From NCBI GenBank assembly GCA_017379935.1, contig JAFNVC010000002.1:1-64000 (forward strand): a DNA stretch of 64,000 nucleotides, read 5' to 3'. Positions 26,398 through 35,498 of this stretch are shown here, piece by piece. The stretch is from Clostridia bacterium. Its GTDB lineage: Bacteria > Bacillota > Clostridia > Oscillospirales > Acutalibacteraceae. A program made the translations under genes and the position numbers. Numbering within the stretch: the stretch's first letter is position 1; each line of letters opens with the position of its first letter. The notes beneath the pieces were generated by a model that was not told the origin of the DNA, searched no databases, and saw nothing but the letters and a program-made list of their open reading frames with translations.

Positions 26398-28518
26398 ATG
26401 AAAACAAAGATAATAAGTGTATTTCTGGCATTGATTCTGATGTTTTCTGCCGTAATTATACCGTCGACGGTAGCTTATGCGGAGTCAGAGGATACAACAC
26501 CGCCGAAAATTCTTACAGAAACCCTGACTGTGTCACATAATAAGGTGATAACGGGGGATTCTGTCAGAGCGAGTGTTGTGATTACTGATGATTCGTTTGT
26601 GCAGGAAGCGTTTATTTTTTACGAATCACCTGAAAGTCAGAATATCTATTATATGCCGATGCTCAAAAACATCAATACAGGCAGATTCATTGTTGATATG
26701 CCGATTGATAACTATACCGAATGCGGTAAATGGACAGCAATCTGTATTGCGGCTGTTGACGAAAACGGCAACGAAATAATTGTCGGTGATTATGATAACG
26801 TTGATATCGAAGCTGATATGAGTGCGGCTGATTTTGAGGTTATCAATGTTTTTTCAAACGGCGAGCCGCCGCACGATTACAGAATAACCGTTGATCAGAC
26901 GCTTCAGCTCGAAATTGAATCAAAGACTGAGATTAAATGGTCCGTGTCGGACGAGAGTCTTGCTGATATTACCGATGTCAATTTCGGCTATGACTATGAT
27001 TATTCAACAAGACTCTATAAGGGCTCTTGTACCGTTGTACCGAAAAAGACGGGACTTGTCGATGTTTACGCTGAGGATAAAGACGGCAACTTAGTTGCAG
27101 GAGCAAGAGTTCTCGTCGTAAAATCCGTTGAGTATTTCAAGGTTTATCTTGACTATCAGGGCGGACGGGTTGATTATGAATACATAGAAGTTCCCGTGGG
27201 TTATGCACTTGAACTTCCGAGTACATATAAAAGCGGTTACAGCTTTGCAGGCTGGTCACGAAATCCCGATGCAAAGAAAGCGGAATATCACACACATATT
27301 TATTACGTTCCCGACAATGATGTTACTCTTTATGCAGTTTTCACAAAACAAGAAGGCTCCAACGGCAGTGCGCCTTATGAATTAAAGCTGAATCTTAATT
27401 ATGGTGACGAGTCACCGGAAACGGTTATCTTTGAAACGTCAAGGCGTTATACGCTGCCTACTCCTCAAAGGGAAGGATACACTTGTGTTGGCTGGTCTTA
27501 TCAGAAATATGCCGTTGTTCCGTCGCTCAAGTGTGGCAGCGAGATTAATGTGAATAATGATACTACGGTTTATGCTGTCTGGGTTAAGGATGGTATTGAA
27601 GAACGTTGTGATTATGTTATAGAATTACACGAAACGGCAAAAATTGAGTTTTCTTCATATTTTGAAGTTGACCGTTGGATCTCGGCAGATGAAACGGTTG
27701 CAACCTTTGGTAAAAAAGGTGAGTTCGGTGTTAATTCGGATACGGGGGAGATAAACTATTTCTGCAACATTAACCCGAAATCACCAGGAACAACAGTATT
27801 TTATGCTTTAGATGAAAACAACGGTATAGTTGCCGCTTTCCGAGTGCTTATAAAAGAAAGCACGTTGATGTGCAGAGTTAATTTTGATGCTAACGGCGGT
27901 GAGGTTGATTCGCCTTACGGTGAGACTTTCTACGGCACGTCAATTACTATCCCGACTCCCGTGAGGGAAGGATATGTTTGTAAAGGCTGGTCAAAGAATA
28001 AAGATGCTCAAAAGGCGGACTGTTATTGCGGTTCTTCGTACGTCGTGACAAAGGATGAAACACTTTATGCCGTGTGGGTTGCGGAAAGTGATATTTTTTA
28101 CACCATTGGTTTTGATCCGAACGAAGGTACGATAGAAAATATGATGCAAACAGTACCTTACGGTGACAGTATTATTCTGCCTACGCCTGTGAGAGAAGGC
28201 TACACCTGCATTGGCTGGAAAGAAATGATGCTGGGCGATGAACCGGATTATCCCTGCGGAGCGGTTTATACACCGAACAGTCATATGGTATTTTTTGCCG
28301 TTTGGAAGGAAAATTCAGATATTGTCCTAGGTGATATAAACAAAGACGGCAGAATTAATTCCTTAGATGCATTGTTGGTTCTGAATTATGCCGTAAAAAA
28401 TATAACATTCAATTCTGAAGAATTGGTCGCCGCTGATGTAAACAAGGATAGTCAGATAAACTCTCTTGACGCGCTTATGATTCTGATGTATTCTGTCGGA
28501 CATATAGAAAGCTTCTGA
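26398..28518 (+). CDS. Exported protein with InlB-type repeats and a C-terminal dockerin
   Basis: A signal peptide (1 to about 27, ending VAYA) is followed by an Ig-like region to about residue 240. Four Listeria-Bacteroides (InlB B-type) repeats start near residues 247, 327, 492 and 567. Each has the pattern F-x-YGxxxxLPTPxREGYxCxGWS...LYAVW, for example FDANGGEVDSPYG. Between repeats 2 and 3 lies a BIG-like segment. The last 62 residues are a type I dockerin with two calcium loops, GDINKDGRINSLDAL (from about 645) and ADVNKDSQINSLDAL. Dockerins bind cohesins on scaffoldins, so the protein is probably displayed on a cellulosome- or amylosome-like complex. No catalytic domain was recognised. 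Confidence 0.9.
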   Translation: MKTKIISVFLALILMFSAVIIPSTVAYAESEDTTPPKILTETLTVSHNKVITGDSVRASVVITDDSFVQEAFIFYESPESQNIYYMPMLKNINTGRFIVDMPIDNYTECGKWTAICIAAVDENGNEIIVGDYDNVDIEADMSAADFEVINVFSNGEPPHDYRITVDQTLQLEIESKTEIKWSVSDESLADITDVNFGYDYDYSTRLYKGSCTVVPKKTGLVDVYAEDKDGNLVAGARVLVVKSVEYFKVYLDYQGGRVDYEYIEVPVGYALELPSTYKSGYSFAGWSRNPDAKKAEYHTHIYYVPDNDVTLYAVFTKQEGSNGSAPYELKLNLNYGDESPETVIFETSRRYTLPTPQREGYTCVGWSYQKYAVVPSLKCGSEINVNNDTTVYAVWVKDGIEERCDYVIELHETAKIEFSSYFEVDRWISADETVATFGKKGEFGVNSDTGEINYFCNINPKSPGTTVFYALDENNGIVAAFRVLIKESTLMCRVNFDANGGEVDSPYGETFYGTSITIPTPVREGYVCKGWSKNKDAQKADCYCGSSYVVTKDETLYAVWVAESDIFYTIGFDPNEGTIENMMQTVPYGDSIILPTPVREGYTCIGWKEMMLGDEPDYPCGAVYTPNSHMVFFAVWKENSDIVLGDINKDGRINSLDALLVLNYAVKNITFNSEELVAADVNKDSQINSLDALMILMYSVGHIESF

Positions 28519-28525
28519 ACAACAA

Positions 28526-28549
28526 AAGGGACTGCGAAAGCAGTCCCTT
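28526..28549. terminator. Bidirectional terminator
   Basis: A perfect 10-bp stem (AAGGGACTGC with its complement) with a GAAA loop lies between the converging genes at 26398 and 29020. The minus side has TTTTGTTG after it; the plus side is weaker (AACTTATTT). Confidence 0.85.
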
Positions 28550-28552
28550 AAC

Positions 28553-29020
28553 TTATTTAATAAATTTTCCGATTTCGTCGATTTCCTCAGTAATATCTTC
28601 AAGAAACCGTCTGCATTCCTCATCCTTTGCAAGTATCCTTCCGACCTTTCTGACCGCCTTGAAAAACTTCGGGTCAAACTCGATATCCTCGCTGTGTTCG
28701 AGCAAGGGACAAAGTCGCATCGCCCTTAAATCAGGCTCAACAAAAATTCTGCCGTTCTCGCTGATTGTCGGGAAAAACGGAAAAATCCTGCACGAAAGGG
28801 GACGGCTGTCTCTGTCACACGTTCCGTTGCATACTGCAAGCCTCTGTCCGTTTTCACCCTCAATAATCTCAAGCGTGCTTTCCTCACCGGGGAAAAGAAG
28901 CATTCCCGTTTTGCTGTCACCCTTACAGCACGCGCCGCCGCACAGCTGACCGCAATCAACCTTAAGCGGTGTCAGATTTCCCATAATCTTCACAATTTTG
29001 CCATAATCTGCACATTTCAT
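28553..29020 (-). CDS. Cysteine-cluster protein (YkgJ-like)
   Basis: A 155-residue protein of unknown role. Cysteines are grouped as CGQLCGGACCKG (near residues 22-33), CNGTCDRDSRPLSCRIFPFFP and a later RLCPLL. This pattern resembles YkgJ-family zinc- or iron-chelating cluster proteins. ATG 29020 follows GGAGATGA; an upstream in-frame ATG at 29050 lacks a site. It shares a bidirectional terminator with the dockerin gene and is divergent from the flavoprotein gene, with which it may share a redox role. Confidence 0.78.
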   Translation of the reverse strand: MKCADYGKIVKIMGNLTPLKVDCGQLCGGACCKGDSKTGMLLFPGEESTLEIIEGENGQRLAVCNGTCDRDSRPLSCRIFPFFPTISENGRIFVEPDLRAMRLCPLLEHSEDIEFDPKFFKAVRKVGRILAKDEECRRFLEDITEEIDEIGKFIK

Positions 29021-29038
29021 ACACTCATCTCCAAAAAT

Positions 29039-29067
29039 ATTATAACACATAACTGTTTTATCGGCAA
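29039..29067 (-). promoter_or_regulatory. Promoter of the cysteine-cluster gene
   Basis: Minus-strand TTGCCG, a 17-bp spacer and TATAAT end 19 bp before the ATG. Confidence 0.75.
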
Positions 29068-29076
29068 CAATTACGA

Positions 29077-29105
29077 TTGAATTGTTGAAATTAATATGTT
29101 ACAAT
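29077..29105 (+). promoter_or_regulatory. Promoter of the double flavodoxin-fold gene
   Basis: TTGAAT, a 17-bp spacer and TACAAT. Its -35 box lies only 10 bp from the divergent -35 box at 29062-29067. Confidence 0.65.
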
Positions 29106-29134
29106 TAGTTGATAATGTATAAAGGATGTTAAAT

Positions 29135-30532
29135 ATGAAAATTGCAGTTATCAACGGCAGTCCTAAAGGCAAATACAGCATTACACTCCAGCATATCAAT
29201 TATCTTGAAAGAAAATATCCTGATCACCAATTCACTGTGCTTCATGCGGGTCAGAAAATCAAAGCGCTTGAAAAGGATTTTTCAAATGCGAAGGAATTGC
29301 TTGAATCCTCTGACGCGGTTCTCTTTTCATATCCCGTCTATACCTTTATTGCTCCGTCACAGCTTCACCGTTTTATCGAGCTTGTAAAGGCTAACGGAGT
29401 TAACCTTAAGGATAAGTATGCGACTCAGATTTCAACATCGAAGCACTTTTACGATATAACTGCACACAAGTATATTGAGGAAAATTCTCTCGATATGGGT
29501 ATGCGCTATATCCGCGGACTTTCTGCTGATATGGAGGATCTTCTTTTCGAAAAGGGCAGGGAGGATGCAGAAAAATTCTTTGACCGCTTCCTCTGGGCGG
29601 TGAACGAAGAAGTTTATACGTCCTCATCCGAAAAAACATCCGATTATATTCCCGTGCCCGCAACGTCGGCACAGCAGAATCCCTCACAAAAGACCGATAA
29701 GGACGTCCTTATCCTTACGGATGAAACGGATCCTTCATCATCCTTATCCTCGATGATTGAACGCTTCAGAGCTGTTTTCGACTATAAGACAAGAGTGGTA
29801 AATATCTCCGAATATCCTCTTGCGGGCGGATGCTTAGGCTGCTTCCGCTGCGCCGTCAGTGAGAAGTGCGTCTATAAGGATAATTTTGACACCTTCCTTC
29901 GCGAGAATATACAGAAGGCGGATGCTATTGTTTATGCTTTTACGATTTCCGACCATTCAATGGGCTCACGCTTCAAGATGTATGATGACAGAAATTTCTG
30001 CAACGGTCACAGAACGGTAACCGTAGGTATGCCTGTCGGCTATCTCGTTTCGGGTAACTATTCCGAGGAGAATAATGTCAGCACGGTCATTGAAGCACGA
30101 AGCGAAACGGGCGGCAACTTCCTTGCAGGTGTTGCCACGGATGAGCACGATACCGATAAGCAGATTGATACGCTTGCAAAGTCACTTGCTTTTGCGCTCG
30201 AAACAAAGCACACCGCTCCCGCTAATTTCTGGGGTGTCGGCGGAATGAAAATCTTCCGCGACCTTATTTATCAGATGCGCGGAATGATGAGAGCGGACCA
30301 CAAATTCTACAAGAAGCAGGGTATCTACGATTTCCCGCAGAAGAATAAGGGCAGAGCGATGCTTATGTACGCTGTCGGTGCAATGCTTTCAAGTGAAAAA
30401 ATTCTCTCAAAAATGGGTAACAGAATGAATGAAGGTATGCTGATGCCCTATGAGCAGCTGTTCAGAAAAATGGATGCGGAGAATCCTCCGAAAAAAATCA
30501 CAGCCGCCGAAAAGGAAGCCGTGACGAAATAA
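29135..30532 (+). CDS. Tandem flavodoxin-fold NAD(P)H-dependent oxidoreductase / iron-sulfur flavoprotein
   Basis: Two FMN-binding flavodoxin-like domains are fused in 465 residues. The first (1 to about 165) starts MKIAVINGSPKGKYS with the FMN phosphate loop. The second (about 188-370) has VLILTDETDPSSSLSS and GGCLGCFRCAVSEKC. The spacing C-x2-C-x2-C-x5-C matches the compact [4Fe-4S] site of archaeal-type iron-sulfur flavoproteins. The C-terminal 90 residues are helical. It probably moves electrons between NAD(P)H or ferredoxin and an unknown acceptor in the cytoplasm. AAAGGA precedes ATG 29135; ATG 29126 overlaps that site and is rejected. Confidence 0.82.
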   Translation: MKIAVINGSPKGKYSITLQHINYLERKYPDHQFTVLHAGQKIKALEKDFSNAKELLESSDAVLFSYPVYTFIAPSQLHRFIELVKANGVNLKDKYATQISTSKHFYDITAHKYIEENSLDMGMRYIRGLSADMEDLLFEKGREDAEKFFDRFLWAVNEEVYTSSSEKTSDYIPVPATSAQQNPSQKTDKDVLILTDETDPSSSLSSMIERFRAVFDYKTRVVNISEYPLAGGCLGCFRCAVSEKCVYKDNFDTFLRENIQKADAIVYAFTISDHSMGSRFKMYDDRNFCNGHRTVTVGMPVGYLVSGNYSEENNVSTVIEARSETGGNFLAGVATDEHDTDKQIDTLAKSLAFALETKHTAPANFWGVGGMKIFRDLIYQMRGMMRADHKFYKKQGIYDFPQKNKGRAMLMYAVGAMLSSEKILSKMGNRMNEGMLMPYEQLFRKMDAENPPKKITAAEKEAVTK

Positions 30533-30538
30533 TACAAC

Positions 30539-30576
30539 AAAACCAACGACGAGTCCGCCGTTGGTTTTATCTTTTT
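30539..30576. terminator. Terminator between the flavoprotein gene and pflA
   Basis: A 10-bp stem (AAAACCAACG with CGTTGGTTTT) is followed on + by ATCTTTTT. It lies between converging genes and overlaps the pflA stop by two bases. Confidence 0.85.
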
Positions 30577-31267
30577 ATAACATGTTTTTCAGCTCATCCA
30601 TCTGTTCCTTCGTCGGCTCGGGTGTATCTGCCAGAGGGAAGGGGATGCCGAGATTATTATATTTTGTTTCGCACATCTTTCTGAAGGCGAGAAGCTCAAC
30701 TGAATCAACACAACTGTGAGAATCACGGATAGCCTTTAATTTTTCAACGCTTTCGTCCGTATCATTGAGTGTCGGAATAATAACCTGCCTGAGAGTTGTC
30801 GGAATTTGCACTGTGTCAAGGTAATCGAGAAATTCAAGCACGGGGGAGATGGAGCAACCGACATTTTCGAGATAATCTGCATCGTTTGTGTACTTGATAT
30901 CGAGCAGAACTCTGTCAGTGACCTCGAGAAGCTTCTTTACATCATCGTTCATTACCGAGCCTGATGTATCAAGACAGGTGTTGATACCGTTTGCTCTGCA
31001 AAGCTCAAACAGCCTTGCAACCTCATCAGCCTGAAGGAGCGGCTCACCGCCGGAAACCGTGATTCCGCCGTCCGTACCGAAATATTCCTTATATCTTTCA
31101 ACGCGCGTTGCGATTTCCTCGGCAGACATATCCTTGCCGTCTGTCATCTTCCACGTGTCGGGATTGTGACAGCACTTGCACCTTAAGTGACAGCCCTGCA
31201 CGAAAACCACAAAGCGAACACCGGGACCGTCAAGCGTGCCGAGCGACTGTATCGAATGTACCTTCAT
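30575..31267 (-). CDS. pflA: Pyruvate formate-lyase activating enzyme
   Basis: This radical SAM protein forms the glycyl radical on PflB using S-adenosylmethionine and a [4Fe-4S] cluster. The cluster motif C-x3-C-x2-C is C26, C30 and C33 in GCHLRCKCCHNPDTW. The SAM-binding GGE motif (VSGGEPLL) follows, and the DGPGVR start motif is present. The length of 230 residues is typical. It is downstream of pflB with a 2-bp gap, so both are on one transcript under the same riboswitch. Confidence 0.96.
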   Translation of the reverse strand: MKVHSIQSLGTLDGPGVRFVVFVQGCHLRCKCCHNPDTWKMTDGKDMSAEEIATRVERYKEYFGTDGGITVSGGEPLLQADEVARLFELCRANGINTCLDTSGSVMNDDVKKLLEVTDRVLLDIKYTNDADYLENVGCSISPVLEFLDYLDTVQIPTTLRQVIIPTLNDTDESVEKLKAIRDSHSCVDSVELLAFRKMCETKYNNLGIPFPLADTPEPTKEQMDELKNML

Positions 31268-31269
31268 CG

Positions 31270-33501
31270 TTACATAGCCTCGTGGAATGTACGGCTGATA
31301 ACCTCTCTCTGCTGCTCGCGTGAAAGCTTGTTGAAGTTAACCGCATAGCCTGAAACGCGGATTGTAAGGTTAGGATATTCCTCGGGATTCTCGTAAGCCT
31401 TAAGAAGTGTCTCACGGTTCATAACGTTTACGTTGATGTGATGTGCCATCTTTGCAAAGTATCCGTCAAGGATTGATACAAGATTCGTGCATCTTTCATC
31501 CTCATTTGCGCCGAGAGTGTCGGGCGTGATTGAGAATGTGTTGGAAACGCCGTCACGGCAATCGTCGTAGCTGATTTTAGCAACGGAGTTGAGTGAAGCA
31601 AGTGCACCGTTTTCCTCGCGGTTGTGCATCGGGTTTGCACCGGGAGCGAAGGGCTCGCCGTCACCTCTGCCGTCGGGAGTAGCGGCTGTGTTCTTACCGT
31701 ACATAACGTTTGATGTGATTGTAAGCACAGAAAGAGTGTGGATAGCGTTTCTGTATGTCGGAGTCTTGCGAAGCTCCGTGATAACTCTGTGAGCCATATC
31801 CTTAGCGATAAGGTCAACTCTGTCGTCATCGTTACCGAATTTCGGGAAATCTCCGATAGTTTCGAAGCCCTCGATATATCCGTTGGAATTTCTGATCGGG
31901 CGAACCTTTGCGTACTTGATAGCAGAAAGTGAGTCGGCAACAACCGAAAGACCTGCGATACCGAAAGCCATAAAGCGCTCAACGTCAGTATCGTGAAGAG
32001 CCATCTGTGTCTTTTCGTAAGCGTATTTGTCGTGCATATAATGAATAACATTCATCGTGTTGACGTAAAGATGCATCAGCCATTCAATATACTTGTCAAA
32101 ACGCTTCATAACCGCATCAAAATCAAGGCTTGTTCCCTCAATAACGCTCATCTGCGGGCCGATGTGCATTTCGCTTGATGTATCGTAACCGCCGTTGAGT
32201 GCGATAAGAAGAAGCTTTGCGAGGTTACAGCGTGCGCCGAAGAACTGCATCTGCTTGCCGAGCTTCATTGCAGAAACACAGCATGCGATTGCATAATCGT
32301 CGCCGTAAATCGGACGCATAAGATCGTCGTTTTCGTACTGTATTGAGTCCGTGTCAACAGAAACCTTTGCGCAGAAGCGCTTGAAGCCCTCGGGGAGCTG
32401 AGTTGACCAGAGAATTGTGATATTAGGCTCGGGAGATGAGCCGAGAGTGTAGAGTGTGTTGAGAAGACGGAAGCTGTTCTTGGTAACAAGGCTTCTGCCA
32501 TCCTCTCCCATGCCGCCGACAGCCTCTGTGATCCACATCGGGTCGCCGCCGAAAAGCTCGTTGTATTCCTGTGTTCTGAGGTGGCGCGCAACGCGGAGCT
32601 TGATTACGAAATCGTCCATAAGCTCCTGTGCCTCTTCTTCTGTAAGAACACCGTTTGCGATGTCTCGCTCAATGTAAATGTCGAAGAAGGTGCTGACTCT
32701 GCCGAGTGACATAGCCGCGCCGTTCTGCTCCTTGATAGATGCAAGATATGCGAAATATGTCCACTGAATAGCCTCTCGTGCATTCTTTGCAGGCTCGGAG
32801 ATATCATAGCCGTACATAGCAGCCATTTCCTTCATAAAGCCGAGGAAGGTGATCTGCTGGAAAAGCTCCTCTGTCTGACGCGTTGTCTCCTGATTGAAGT
32901 TGCCGTTAGCCATATTAGCCTTATCAATCTTTTTAGCGGCTATAAGGCGGTCAACGCCGTAAAGTGCAACTCTTCTGTAATCGCCGATGATTCTGCCTCT
33001 GCCGTAAGCGTCGGGAAGACCTGTGATAACGTGCGAGCGTCTGGCGGCGCGCATCTCATCAGTATATGCACGGAAAACACCGTCATTGTGAGTGGTGCGG
33101 TACATAAAGCCCTCTTCAACCTTGTCGCTGAGCTTGTAGCCGTAAGCCGCACAGGCCTGACGTACCATTCTGATACCGCCAAAGGGATTGACACCTCTTT
33201 TAAGAGGTGCATCCGTCTGCAGACCGACGATTATCTCGTTTTCTTTATCAATATATCCGGGGATATAGCTTGTGAGTGATGAAGCGTGCTCTGTATCAAT
33301 ATCAAGAACACCGCCCCTTGCGCGCTCAAGTCTGAAAAGCTCCTGAACCTTGCCCATAAGCCGGTCAGTACGCTCAGTTGCCTGTGCGAGGAAGCTTTCG
33401 TCACCGCGATATTCCTTATAGTTGTTCTGGATAAAGTCACGGACATTGATTTCGTCCTGCCATACTCCACCGTTAAATCCGTTCCAATTTTCGTGTACCA
33501 T
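31270..33501 (-). CDS. pflB: Formate C-acetyltransferase (pyruvate formate-lyase)
   Basis: PFL converts pyruvate and CoA to acetyl-CoA and formate in anaerobic sugar fermentation. The two active-site cysteines are C407 and C408 in AIACCVSAM. The glycyl-radical residue is Gly718 in RVSGYAVNF, 25 residues from the C-terminus. With 743 residues it is full length. ATG 33501 follows AAGGAG at 9 nt; an in-frame ATG nine bases upstream lies within that spacing. Expression is preceded by a ZTP riboswitch and terminator (33578-33683), tying formate production to one-carbon and purine status. Confidence 0.97.
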   Translation of the reverse strand: MVHENWNGFNGGVWQDEINVRDFIQNNYKEYRGDESFLAQATERTDRLMGKVQELFRLERARGGVLDIDTEHASSLTSYIPGYIDKENEIIVGLQTDAPLKRGVNPFGGIRMVRQACAAYGYKLSDKVEEGFMYRTTHNDGVFRAYTDEMRAARRSHVITGLPDAYGRGRIIGDYRRVALYGVDRLIAAKKIDKANMANGNFNQETTRQTEELFQQITFLGFMKEMAAMYGYDISEPAKNAREAIQWTYFAYLASIKEQNGAAMSLGRVSTFFDIYIERDIANGVLTEEEAQELMDDFVIKLRVARHLRTQEYNELFGGDPMWITEAVGGMGEDGRSLVTKNSFRLLNTLYTLGSSPEPNITILWSTQLPEGFKRFCAKVSVDTDSIQYENDDLMRPIYGDDYAIACCVSAMKLGKQMQFFGARCNLAKLLLIALNGGYDTSSEMHIGPQMSVIEGTSLDFDAVMKRFDKYIEWLMHLYVNTMNVIHYMHDKYAYEKTQMALHDTDVERFMAFGIAGLSVVADSLSAIKYAKVRPIRNSNGYIEGFETIGDFPKFGNDDDRVDLIAKDMAHRVITELRKTPTYRNAIHTLSVLTITSNVMYGKNTAATPDGRGDGEPFAPGANPMHNREENGALASLNSVAKISYDDCRDGVSNTFSITPDTLGANEDERCTNLVSILDGYFAKMAHHINVNVMNRETLLKAYENPEEYPNLTIRVSGYAVNFNKLSREQQREVISRTFHEAM

Positions 33502-33577
33502 AATTATCAACTCCTTATAAAAGCAACCACTTCTTCGTCCCGTGTCAGGGGAGATGTCACGAAGTGTCAGAGGGTTT

Positions 33578-33619
33578 TAAAACAAAACTGGGCAAATCAG
33601 CGTTAACTGACTTGCCCAG
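33578..33619 (-). terminator. Riboswitch-controlled terminator before pflB
   Basis: On the minus strand CTGGGCAAGTCAG (33619-33607) pairs with CTGATTTGCCCAG (33600-33588), with one G-U pair, and is followed by TTTTGTTTT. The 5' arm overlaps the conserved CUGGGCA of the ZTP aptamer. Aptamer folding and termination are therefore mutually exclusive. Confidence 0.88.
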
Positions 33620-33683
33620 ACGGTCGGCTGTTCGCCAATTGCATTCCCTTGCGGTAATCCGCTGATCCGTCAGTCATGCAATG
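33613..33683 (-). ncRNA. ZTP (pfl-motif) riboswitch
   Basis: Read on the minus strand, a P1 stem (TTGCAT with ATGCAA) encloses GACTGACGG, a short hairpin (GCGG-ATTA-CCGC) and GGGAA. After a 12-nt linker comes the second conserved block GCCGACCGTCTGGGCA. Order and sequence match the known ZTP aptamer, which senses the folate-stress alarmone ZMP/ZTP. The 3' block overlaps a terminator, so ligand binding should allow transcription into pflB. The class was first noticed in front of one-carbon genes including pfl. Confidence 0.88.
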
Positions 33684-33700
33684 GTTTAATCTTTGTATTT

Positions 33701-33729
33701 ATTTTATTACTTTTTTATCAGTTTGTCAA
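33701..33729 (-). promoter_or_regulatory. pflB-pflA promoter
   Basis: Minus-strand TTGACA, a 17-bp spacer and TAAAAT lie about 10 bp before the riboswitch and give a leader of about 190 nt. Confidence 0.88.
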
Positions 33730-33786
33730 TCATACAACAGACAAAAAACGATGCGGTAATATATGTTTTTTTGTTTAAAAGCGTTA

Positions 33787-34512
33787 TCAGCTTCGTTTAA
33801 GAATGTTGTAAAGTGCAGGAAACATAGGTGACGGCTCGGTTACCTTGTCAATAAGCCTGCCCATAAGACTGATAACAGGTGAGTTGATTGCGGTTGTAAC
33901 GAGCGTGCCGAGTCCTATGCTGTGAAATGAGGTGTAAGCGATTTTTGAAAAGTCAAAGTCTTTCAGGTCGCCGAAAAGCGTAACTGCGAGCAAAACCGAA
34001 ACAGCAAGGAGGGTGATATCAAAGCTCCACTTGACTTTTTTGATGTCAAGTCTGAAGGATGCTGTCAGCTCAGCGACAAAAAGCTCGAAAACCTGAAGCG
34101 GCATATAAGTACGGAAGAAGCAGGCTACACCGAAAGCGGTAATGATGTCACCGATAATCAGCATAATCCACCTGAGCCACACCTCGCTGAACTGAATATC
34201 ACCGAGAAGCCATAAAAAGAAGTTCAGCGTGTAGCCGTAAAGCACGGCAACCGCAAAGGCGAGCAGATACTTCCAGCTGAATTTGCGCACAACAATGCAA
34301 AGAAGAATCAGCAGAATACCCTGAATGATGTATTCGGTTATGCCGACACTCAATTCAGGTAAAAGCCGTGCGACTGCCTCCTGAACAACGAAAGCAGGTG
34401 CCGCAATCATTGAAACACCAAGGTCAGCCTTACTGCATATAGCAACGCCGAGCGCGACGAATACAATACCGAAAATCCATAATAATTCAGATGTTTTTTT
34501 AACTTTTTTCAT
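33787..34512 (-). CDS. YczE/YyaS/YitT-type integral membrane protein
   Basis: A 241-residue protein with five or six hydrophobic helices (LWIFGIVFVALGVAICSKADLG at the start, shown in part). The SKADLGVSMIAAPAFVV element and the FFRTYMPLQVFELFVAEL segment resemble the YczE family of membrane proteins of unknown function. It is the last gene of a probable maoC-ogt-yczE operon. ATG 34512 follows AAAAGGA. No clear terminator was found downstream. Confidence 0.75.
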   Translation of the reverse strand: MKKVKKTSELLWIFGIVFVALGVAICSKADLGVSMIAAPAFVVQEAVARLLPELSVGITEYIIQGILLILLCIVVRKFSWKYLLAFAVAVLYGYTLNFFLWLLGDIQFSEVWLRWIMLIIGDIITAFGVACFFRTYMPLQVFELFVAELTASFRLDIKKVKWSFDITLLAVSVLLAVTLFGDLKDFDFSKIAYTSFHSIGLGTLVTTAINSPVISLMGRLIDKVTEPSPMFPALYNILKRS

Positions 34513-34534
34513 TTTAAAATCCTTTTCTGTAATC

Positions 34535-34843
34535 TTATTGCGGCTTCCACAAATACTTGTTAAGGTCAATATGACCGTCAGCTTCAAAAATTATTCCCTC
34601 TGCTTCAAGCATCTGCCGCTGAATGTCACCGCCGCCGAACGCGAAGCTCTCTGCGGTTCTGCCCTCGCGGTTGACAACTCTGTGGCAGGGGATAACGCCG
34701 GGCGCGGGATTGACGTGCAGCGCATACCCTACGATCCTTGCCCACCGAGGATTTCCCGCAAGCATAGCTACCTGACCATACGTCGCAACCTTGCCTTCGG
34801 GTATATTGCAAACAACCTCGTAGATTTTTTCGAAAACTGTCAT
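34535..34843 (-). CDS. MGMT-family DNA alkyltransferase, single-domain form
   Basis: This 102-residue protein consists only of the winged-helix active-site domain of O6-alkylguanine DNA alkyltransferases. GKVATYGQVAMLAG carries the recognition helix, RxVGYAL is the arginine-finger region and PCHRVVNREG holds Cys53. The alkyl-acceptor cysteine is retained, so it is not a PWHR-type alkyltransferase-like protein. The N-terminal Ogt domain is absent. It may repair alkylated guanine or flag lesions for excision repair. It lies between maoC and yczE on the same strand. Confidence 0.88.
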   Translation of the reverse strand: MTVFEKIYEVVCNIPEGKVATYGQVAMLAGNPRWARIVGYALHVNPAPGVIPCHRVVNREGRTAESFAFGGGDIQRQMLEAEGIIFEADGHIDLNKYLWKPQ

Positions 34844-34896
34844 AAATTCACCTTATCTGATGTATTGGCGGTCAGCGTTGCAGGGATTGATTATTC

Positions 34897-35328
34897 TTAC
34901 GTTGTACGGCATTTTACGATAGCTTCGGTAACGTTAGTTAAAATGAGTTCACCGTTTTGGTTGAAAACGTCAAAGGAAACCTCGACGATACCGTTTCGGT
35001 CGCTTCTTTTTGTAAGATTTGTAACGGTTGCTGTACCTGTGAGGATGTCGTCGGGATAAACGGGCTTTATCCATTCGATTTTTGTGGATTTTCCTGCCAG
35101 AAGCTCCTTGCCGAAAAAATCCACCTCGAGATATTTTGCCCAGACTGACATAAAAGACATTACTCCCGGTGCAATAAGTCCGCCGAATGGAGTACTTTTA
35201 GCATATTCCTCATCTGTATGTAACGGAATGTTGTCGTAGTCGCGCGCAAACTCAAGCATTTTTTCTTTTCCTATAACTACGGGAGCGGTCTCAACCGACA
35301 TCCCGATCCTGATGTCATCAAAATACAT
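34897..35328 (-). CDS. MaoC-like hot-dog dehydratase
   Basis: A 143-residue single hot-dog domain of the MaoC/(R)-specific enoyl-CoA hydratase type. The catalytic Asp/His segment is DYDNIPLHTDEEYAKSTPFGG near residue 32, followed by LIAPGVMSFMSVWAK. KIEWIKPVYPDDIL and a NQNGELILTNVTEAIV ending are typical of the family. The natural substrate is unknown. ATG 35328 follows AAAGGTGA, and a promoter lies 18 bp upstream. First gene of the operon. Confidence 0.88.
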   Translation of the reverse strand: MYFDDIRIGMSVETAPVVIGKEKMLEFARDYDNIPLHTDEEYAKSTPFGGLIAPGVMSFMSVWAKYLEVDFFGKELLAGKSTKIEWIKPVYPDDILTGTATVTNLTKRSDRNGIVEVSFDVFNQNGELILTNVTEAIVKCRTT

Positions 35329-35345
35329 AGTATCACCTTTGGTCA

Positions 35346-35374
35346 ATTATAGCATAATTGATGTGGATTTTCAA
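35346..35374 (-). promoter_or_regulatory. maoC operon promoter
   Basis: Minus-strand TTGAAA, a 17-bp spacer and TATAAT. Confidence 0.87.
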
Positions 35375-35437
35375 TGATTAGCCGGTCTGAATAAAAAATC
35401 GACAGACCGATTCACTCGCCGTAAGGCGGATTTCATT

Positions 35438-35472
35438 AAAAAACGACGTGTCGAAACACGTCGTTTTTTCTG
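35438..35472. repeat. 35-bp direct repeat, left copy (bidirectional terminator hairpin)
   Basis: A perfect 14-bp stem starting AAAAAACGACGTGT with a CGAA loop and T6 on both strands, then CTG. All 35 bp are identical to 36333-36367. A short palindrome with flanking TTCAC and TTTCA (35412-35435) precedes it, as also before the right copy. It can end the 35559 gene on the minus strand. Confidence 0.9.
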
Positions 35473-35498
35473 AAGACTGACCCTAATTTTGATACAAA

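Noticed and set aside
33721..33790. Terminator after the YczE-type gene
   Set aside because: Only a very short stem is possible (AGC with GCT), so no terminator is claimed; read-through toward pflB cannot be excluded.
34538..35059. Plus-strand open frame of 173 codons
   Set aside because: It lies opposite the ogt and maoC genes, whose products are clearly recognised; codon use and start are poor.
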